Of a DNA stretch of 64,000 bases, positions 60,405 to 64,000 are shown one piece after another; positions within the stretch are counted from its first letter, which is position 1, and every line of letters starts with the position of its first letter. Where the stretch lies: the NCBI GenBank assembly GCA_009779195.1, contig WRET01000006.1, positions 19,303 through 83,302 of the forward strand, read 5' to 3'. Under the pieces are notes generated by a model. It saw only the letters and a program-made list of their open reading frames with translations. It did no database searches and was not told where the DNA came from. Both the position numbers and the translations under genes were made by a program. This stretch comes from Micrococcales bacterium. GTDB lineage: Bacteria > Actinomycetota > Actinomycetes > Actinomycetales > Cellulomonadaceae.

Positions 60405-60516
60405 GCTATTGGTACTCCGGGCGTGTCAGGGGCAGTGGTGTCACCGACGGTGCGTAGCCTCGATAACGCATACGCCCTGCGTGTGCGGTCTGTCCTTACG
60501 ACCTGTATGAGGCTTC

Positions 60517-61206
60517 GTGATCCGGTTCGAGAACGTCACCAAGGTTTATGCCCGGGGTGCCCGCCCCGCGCTGGACGACGTGACGCTGGATATCGACCGG
60601 GGCGAGTTCGTGTTCCTCGTCGGGGCGTCCGGGTCGGGCAAGTCCACGTTCTTGCGCCTGGTGGTGCGTGAAGAACGGGCCAGCGCGGGCAGGGTCCTGG
60701 TCGCAGGGCGAGAGATGGGTGCGCTGCCAGGCTGGCGCGTGCCGAAGATGCGCCGCAAGGTCGGCGTCGTCTTCCAGGACTTCCGCCTGCTGGAGAACAA
60801 GACGGTGTTCGAGAACGTGGCGTTCGCGCTGCAGGTGATCGGTAAACCGCGTCACCACATCGTCACCGCGGTGCCCGACGTGCTGGAGATGGTGGGGCTG
60901 GCTGGTAAGGAAAAACGTCGTCCGCACGAGCTGTCTGGCGGTGAGCAGCAGCGTGTGGCCATCGCCCGGGCGTTCGTCAACCGTCCGGACATCTTGCTGG
61001 CCGACGAGCCGACCGGGAACCTCGACCCGACCACGTCGCTGGGGATCATGCGGCTGCTCGACCGTATCAACCGCACCGAGACGACGGTGGTCATGGCAAC
61101 CCACGACGACGAGATCGTCGACCAGATGCGCAGACGTGTCGTCGAGCTCGACGCCGGGGCGATGGTCCGCGACCAGGCGCACGGCGTGTACGGATCGGAC
61201 CGGTAG
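60517..61206 (+). CDS. ftsE: Cell division ATP-binding protein FtsE
   Basis: A 229-residue ABC ATPase. Walker A is GASGSGKST near 36-44, the Q-loop is in [13 protein letters not shown], the signature [14 protein letters not shown], Walker [14 protein letters not shown], and the switch His in [11 protein letters not shown]. With FtsX it forms the membrane complex that activates peptidoglycan hydrolases at the septum. The GTG at 60517 has GAGG upstream. Promoter elements may lie near TAGCCT at 60455-60460. Confidence 0.97.
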   Translation: MIRFENVTKVYARGARPALDDVTLDIDRGEFVFLVGASGSGKSTFLRLVVREERASAGRVLVAGREMGALPGWRVPKMRRKVGVVFQDFRLLENKTVFENVAFALQVIGKPRHHIVTAVPDVLEMVGLAGKEKRRPHELSGGEQQRVAIARAFVNRPDILLADEPTGNLDPTTSLGIMRLLDRINRTETTVVMATHDDEIVDQMRRRVVELDAGAMVRDQAHGVYGSDR

Positions 61207-61210
61207 CGCC

Positions 61211-62125
61211 ATGAGACTTCGGTACATCCTGTCTGAGATGGGCGTCGGCCTGCGGCGCAACCTGTCCATGACGATCTCGGTCATCATCGTCACGTTCTTC
61301 TCCTTGACCTTCGTGGGCACCGCTCTGCTCATGCGCTCCGAGGTCCGCCAGATCGAGAAGGACTGGTACGGGCGGATCGAGATCACCGTCTTCTTGTGCC
61401 CGCGCGACTCGCTGGAGCCCACGTGCGCAGCCAGCACGGTGACCGAGGAGCAGAAGGAGGACATCTTGGCCGCGCTGGAGGCCCCGGAGGTCGCCCCGCT
61501 GGTCAAACAGGTCTACTTCGAGTCCCAGGACGAGGCGTTCGCCTCGTTCCAGGCCCGTTTCGGCGACGAGGCGTGGGCGTCGCAGATCACCGCCGACGAC
61601 TGGTTCTCCACGTACCGGATCAAGCTCACAGACCCCCAGCAGTACGAAGCCGTGGCTGATGTGGTCACCGGCCGTCCCGGCGTCGAACGCGTCGAGGACT
61701 ACCGCGACAAGCTCAAGTCGGTCTACGCCACTTTGGACAAGGCAAAATGGTTGACGTTCGGGTTTGCCATCTTGATGCTCCTCGCCGCGGGTTTGCTCAT
61801 CGCGACGACGATCCGGCTGTCGTTGATGTTCCGCCGGCGTGAGATCGGAATCATGCGCCTGGTCGGTGCGTCGAACTGGCTCGTGCAGGCTCCTTTCTTG
61901 CTGGAAGGTGCTATCGCGGCTACCGTCGGTGCGGTGCTCGCCGTCGCGGTGCTGTGGATCGGGGTGCGTAAAGTGGTCACCGGATGGTTGGCCAGGAATG
62001 TGAACTCTGTGCAGTTCATCACCACTGCGGACGTGTGGGCCATCGCACCGTTGCTCGTCGGCGGGGCGGTGCTGCTCGCTATCGTCTCGTCATTGTTCAA
62101 CCTCCACCGGTACACGAAGGTGTAA
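61211..62125 (+). CDS. ftsX: Cell division protein FtsX
   Basis: A 304-residue membrane protein. One N-terminal helix (MTISVIIVTFFSLTFVGTAL) is followed by the extracellular domain (about 45-170, with WYGRIEITVFLCPRDSLEPTC and QVYFESQDEAFASF) and three C-terminal helices of the FtsX/MacB type (FGFAILMLLAAGLLIATTIRL, LEGAIAATVGAVLAVAVLWI, IAPLLVGGAVLLAIVSSLF). The RREIGIMRLVGAS block is the FtsE-coupling loop. Two Cys lie in the extracellular part. The extracellular domain should contact the M23 hydrolase encoded next. Confidence 0.96.
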   Translation: MRLRYILSEMGVGLRRNLSMTISVIIVTFFSLTFVGTALLMRSEVRQIEKDWYGRIEITVFLCPRDSLEPTCAASTVTEEQKEDILAALEAPEVAPLVKQVYFESQDEAFASFQARFGDEAWASQITADDWFSTYRIKLTDPQQYEAVADVVTGRPGVERVEDYRDKLKSVYATLDKAKWLTFGFAILMLLAAGLLIATTIRLSLMFRRREIGIMRLVGASNWLVQAPFLLEGAIAATVGAVLAVAVLWIGVRKVVTGWLARNVNSVQFITTADVWAIAPLLVGGAVLLAIVSSLFNLHRYTKV

Positions 62126-62135
62126 GGGGGCGAAG

Positions 62136-63485
62136 ATGAGCCGGTTCTCCCGGTACGCGCTGGCTGGAGCCCTGGTCGTCGGGTTCGTCGCAGCCAGCTG
62201 GCACACGACCCCCGCACAGGCCGACGACCTGGACAACCGTCGCGCCGCTGCGCAGTCCGAGCTTGACCAGGCCCAAGCCCAGCAGGCCGAGCTGGCCGCG
62301 TCCTTGGAGGGCCTGGAGGGGCAGGTCGCGACCACGAGCCAGCAGCTGGTCGACACCCAGGGCCAGCTGCCCGCGGCGCAGGCCGCTGTCGCGTCGGCCA
62401 CCGCCGAGGCGGTCCGCACCCAACGTGAGGCTGGCCTGGCCGCCGCGCGTCTGGGCGGTGCCCGCCAGCAGCAGACCGAGCTGAGCGCGACGATCGCCGC
62501 CGACACTGAGCACGCTGCCGCGATCCGCGCATCAGTCGTACGGGCGGCAAGGGCTGCCGACCAGGGCAGCTCTGACCTGGCCGAGCTGGCTGTGTTGTTG
62601 GACGCCACCAGCACCGAGGACTTCATGTCCGGCTACGCGCAGACGTCCACGGCCTTGGAGGTGCAGACCCGCACCCTCAACCAGCTCGACGGGTTGAACG
62701 CGGACAACCAGTCGGCCAGCACCCGCCTGGCCTCGGTAGAGACAAAGATCACCGAGCTCAAAGATGCCGCTGACGACGCCGCTGCCGCAGCCCAGGCCGC
62801 CGAGCAGGAGGCCCAGGCCGCCCAGGCCGCCCTGGAAGAGCTCAACGCCCAGCTCACGGCGCACAATGAGGCCCTGCAAGGCCAACGCGCCGATATCGAG
62901 GCCCAGCTGGCCGCCGCCGACGCGTCAGCCGACCAGCTGTCCGACGAGCTCGCAGCGATCATCGCCGAGCAGCGCGCCCGTCCGCCTGCCCCAGCACCGG
63001 CGCCGAAACAACCGTCGTCACCACAGTCGGCGCCTTCAGCACAGGCACCCCAGCAGCAGGCCCCCTTGGGCGGTGCCGTGTTCGCCAACCCGACCGTCCA
63101 CCGCCCCATGGTCGTGACCAGCCGGTACGGCATGCGTATGCAACCCGTGCTGAAGATCTACCGGTTGCACGCCGGTATCGACCTGCGCTCGTACTGCGGC
63201 GAGCTGATCTACGCCGGCCGCGCCGGAACCGTCCAGTGGGCCAAGTACCGCAACGGGTACGGAAACCAGGTGATGATCGACCACGGCTGGGTCAACGGCA
63301 CGTCCCTGATGTCCAGCTACAGCCACCTCACCCGCTGGTCGGTCACCCCAGGCCAGCACGTCGACGCCGGCCAGGTCATCGGCCACGCCGGCACCACCGG
63401 CGGCGTCTCCACCGCCTGCCACCTCCACTTCGAGGTCTACGTCGGCGGCAAAACCGTCAACCCCGCCTCCTACCTGGGCGTGTGA
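62136..63485 (+). CDS. FtsEX-associated M23 peptidase with coiled coil
   Basis: A 449-residue exported hydrolase. A signal peptide (SRFSRYALAGALVVGFVAAS, cleavage near AQADD) is followed by a long Ala/Gln/Glu-rich coiled coil (about 30-270) that contacts FtsX, a Pro-rich hinge, and a C-terminal LytM/M23 domain. The zinc site is complete: HAGIDLRS (His, Asp), and HLHFEVYVGG. In EnvC only the fold remains; here the metal ligands are kept, so it is probably an active endopeptidase. AGGGGGCGAAG precedes the ATG. The stop overlaps the convergent PurA-like gene by 16 bp. Confidence 0.93.
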   Translation: MSRFSRYALAGALVVGFVAASWHTTPAQADDLDNRRAAAQSELDQAQAQQAELAASLEGLEGQVATTSQQLVDTQGQLPAAQAAVASATAEAVRTQREAGLAAARLGGARQQQTELSATIAADTEHAAAIRASVVRAARAADQGSSDLAELAVLLDATSTEDFMSGYAQTSTALEVQTRTLNQLDGLNADNQSASTRLASVETKITELKDAADDAAAAAQAAEQEAQAAQAALEELNAQLTAHNEALQGQRADIEAQLAAADASADQLSDELAAIIAEQRARPPAPAPAPKQPSSPQSAPSAQAPQQQAPLGGAVFANPTVHRPMVVTSRYGMRMQPVLKIYRLHAGIDLRSYCGELIYAGRAGTVQWAKYRNGYGNQVMIDHGWVNGTSLMSSYSHLTRWSVTPGQHVDAGQVIGHAGTTGGVSTACHLHFEVYVGGKTVNPASYLGV

Positions 63486-64000
63486 GCAAAGTGCCGGTCG
63501 TGGCGTGATGGTCCGGTGGCGGTGACCACCACGGTTCCGAACGCGTCGACCGGCACGGGACCATCCGTGGTCTGGATACGGGCGAACATGTCGAGGTGGC
63601 TGACCGCCAGCACGTCGGGCATGGCGGTGTCGACCGCAGCACGGACCAGTGCCGGGTCGTGGGCTCCGGTGCGGAACGTGCCAGCAGTGTCGGTGTCGGC
63701 GTTGTGGGCTTCGGGTGGACGGTGGGTCAGCGTGTCCTCTCCGGGGAACGGGCCGGCGCCGTGCCGTGTGGCGTAGGTCCGAAGGCAGCCGATGGTCCGC
63801 ACGTCGGTGATCCCGGCGTCGCGGGCCAGGGCGCGGGCGTTCGCCGGGGTCGTCGTCGACCATGTCGTGTGGGGCTGGAACCCGAAGCACTCGTCGAGCC
63901 AGTAACCTTGTGCGCCTTCGAACAGTGTGTGTCCCCTCGCGAGCTCGTCGAGCAGGCGCTCAGTGCTGACCACGGTCAACGTGTTCTTCGCTGCCGTGGC
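63470..64000 (-). CDS. PurA-like (adenylosuccinate synthetase-related) protein, N-terminus beyond right edge
   Basis: About 176 C-terminal residues are visible and the frame is open to the edge; a TTG at 63979 is not a convincing start. FEGAQGYWLDE matches the conserved FEGAQG of adenylosuccinate synthetase, and RTYATRHGAGPFPGED matches its T-R-x-G-x-GPFPTE block. The GRPRRCGW region is changed to GTFRTGAHD, and the C-terminal part is about 50 residues shorter than in PurA. It is therefore a diverged family member, not the housekeeping enzyme. Similar short PurA relatives include the phage PurZ group that makes diaminopurine nucleotides, but nothing here proves that link. It converges on the M23 gene. 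Confidence 0.65.
   Translation of the reverse strand, partial: ATAAKNTLTVVSTERLLDELARGHTLFEGAQGYWLDECFGFQPHTTWSTTTPANARALARDAGITDVRTIGCLRTYATRHGAGPFPGEDTLTHRPPEAHNADTDTAGTFRTGAHDPALVRAAVDTAMPDVLAVSHLDMFARIQTTDGPVPVDAFGTVVVTATGPSRHDRHFAHTPR

Overview
The window is high-GC DNA with GTG/ATG starts, frequent ATGA gene overlaps, a fused 2-oxoglutarate dehydrogenase (kgd type), the actinobacterial guaB3 and DUF6350 families, PspC-type envelope regulators and an apparent wealth of leaderless promoters. This fits a member of the Actinomycetota, most likely Micrococcales (Cellulomonas/Sanguibacter-like); the genus is inference. No rRNA, tRNA or CRISPR array was seen.

Bases 1 to about 12,900 form an accessory, defence-rich and partly decayed island. 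It opens with the N-terminal part of a type I-E-like cas3 running off the left edge. Two adjacent antitoxin/PIN-toxin pairs follow, the first toxin having lost its stop and reading into the next antitoxin. Then come a rhuM gene, remnants of a DUF4190 protein, an amber-interrupted SUKH/SMI1-like gene, a Phd-like antitoxin fragment, an intact HTH antitoxin plus AbiEii-like nucleotidyltransferase pair, and a broken second copy of rhuM. A membrane-anchored Hsp70-like protein with a triplicated extracellular cysteine module comes next, then a DUF1905 gene, a hypothetical gene, an alkyltransferase-like protein and a DEDDh exonuclease. Truncated second copies of three island genes (rhuM, the nucleotidyltransferase 3' end, the DUF1905 5' end) indicate repeated local rearrangement.

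From 13 to 35 kb the chromosome is mostly core: guaB3, ackA-pta, a sigma factor with a membrane beta-propeller partner, an MFS transporter, an ADP-ribosylglycohydrolase, a PadR regulator with a two-gene ABC exporter, guaA, a PspC-type envelope-stress module (PspC protein, PspC-histidine kinase, NarL-type regulator) and an uncharacterised overlapping gene pair.

From 35 to 49 kb: pcrA, then a surface protein / sortase / LytR-CpsA-Psr cluster whose last gene carries a perfect 36-bp inverted repeat in its N-terminal coding region. After that: an HXXEE-like protein, a MazEF-type pair, a lipoprotein L,D-transpeptidase, several membrane proteins, a small leaderless ORF, and a DUF4097-PadR operon behind two palindromic operators.

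From 49 to 64 kb: a GDSL-like hydrolase, kgd, an OmpR-type two-component pair, two CNNM/HlyC-type transporters, a VanY carboxypeptidase, prfB, the divisome set ftsE-ftsX-M23 hydrolase, and a partial divergent PurA-like gene at the right edge.
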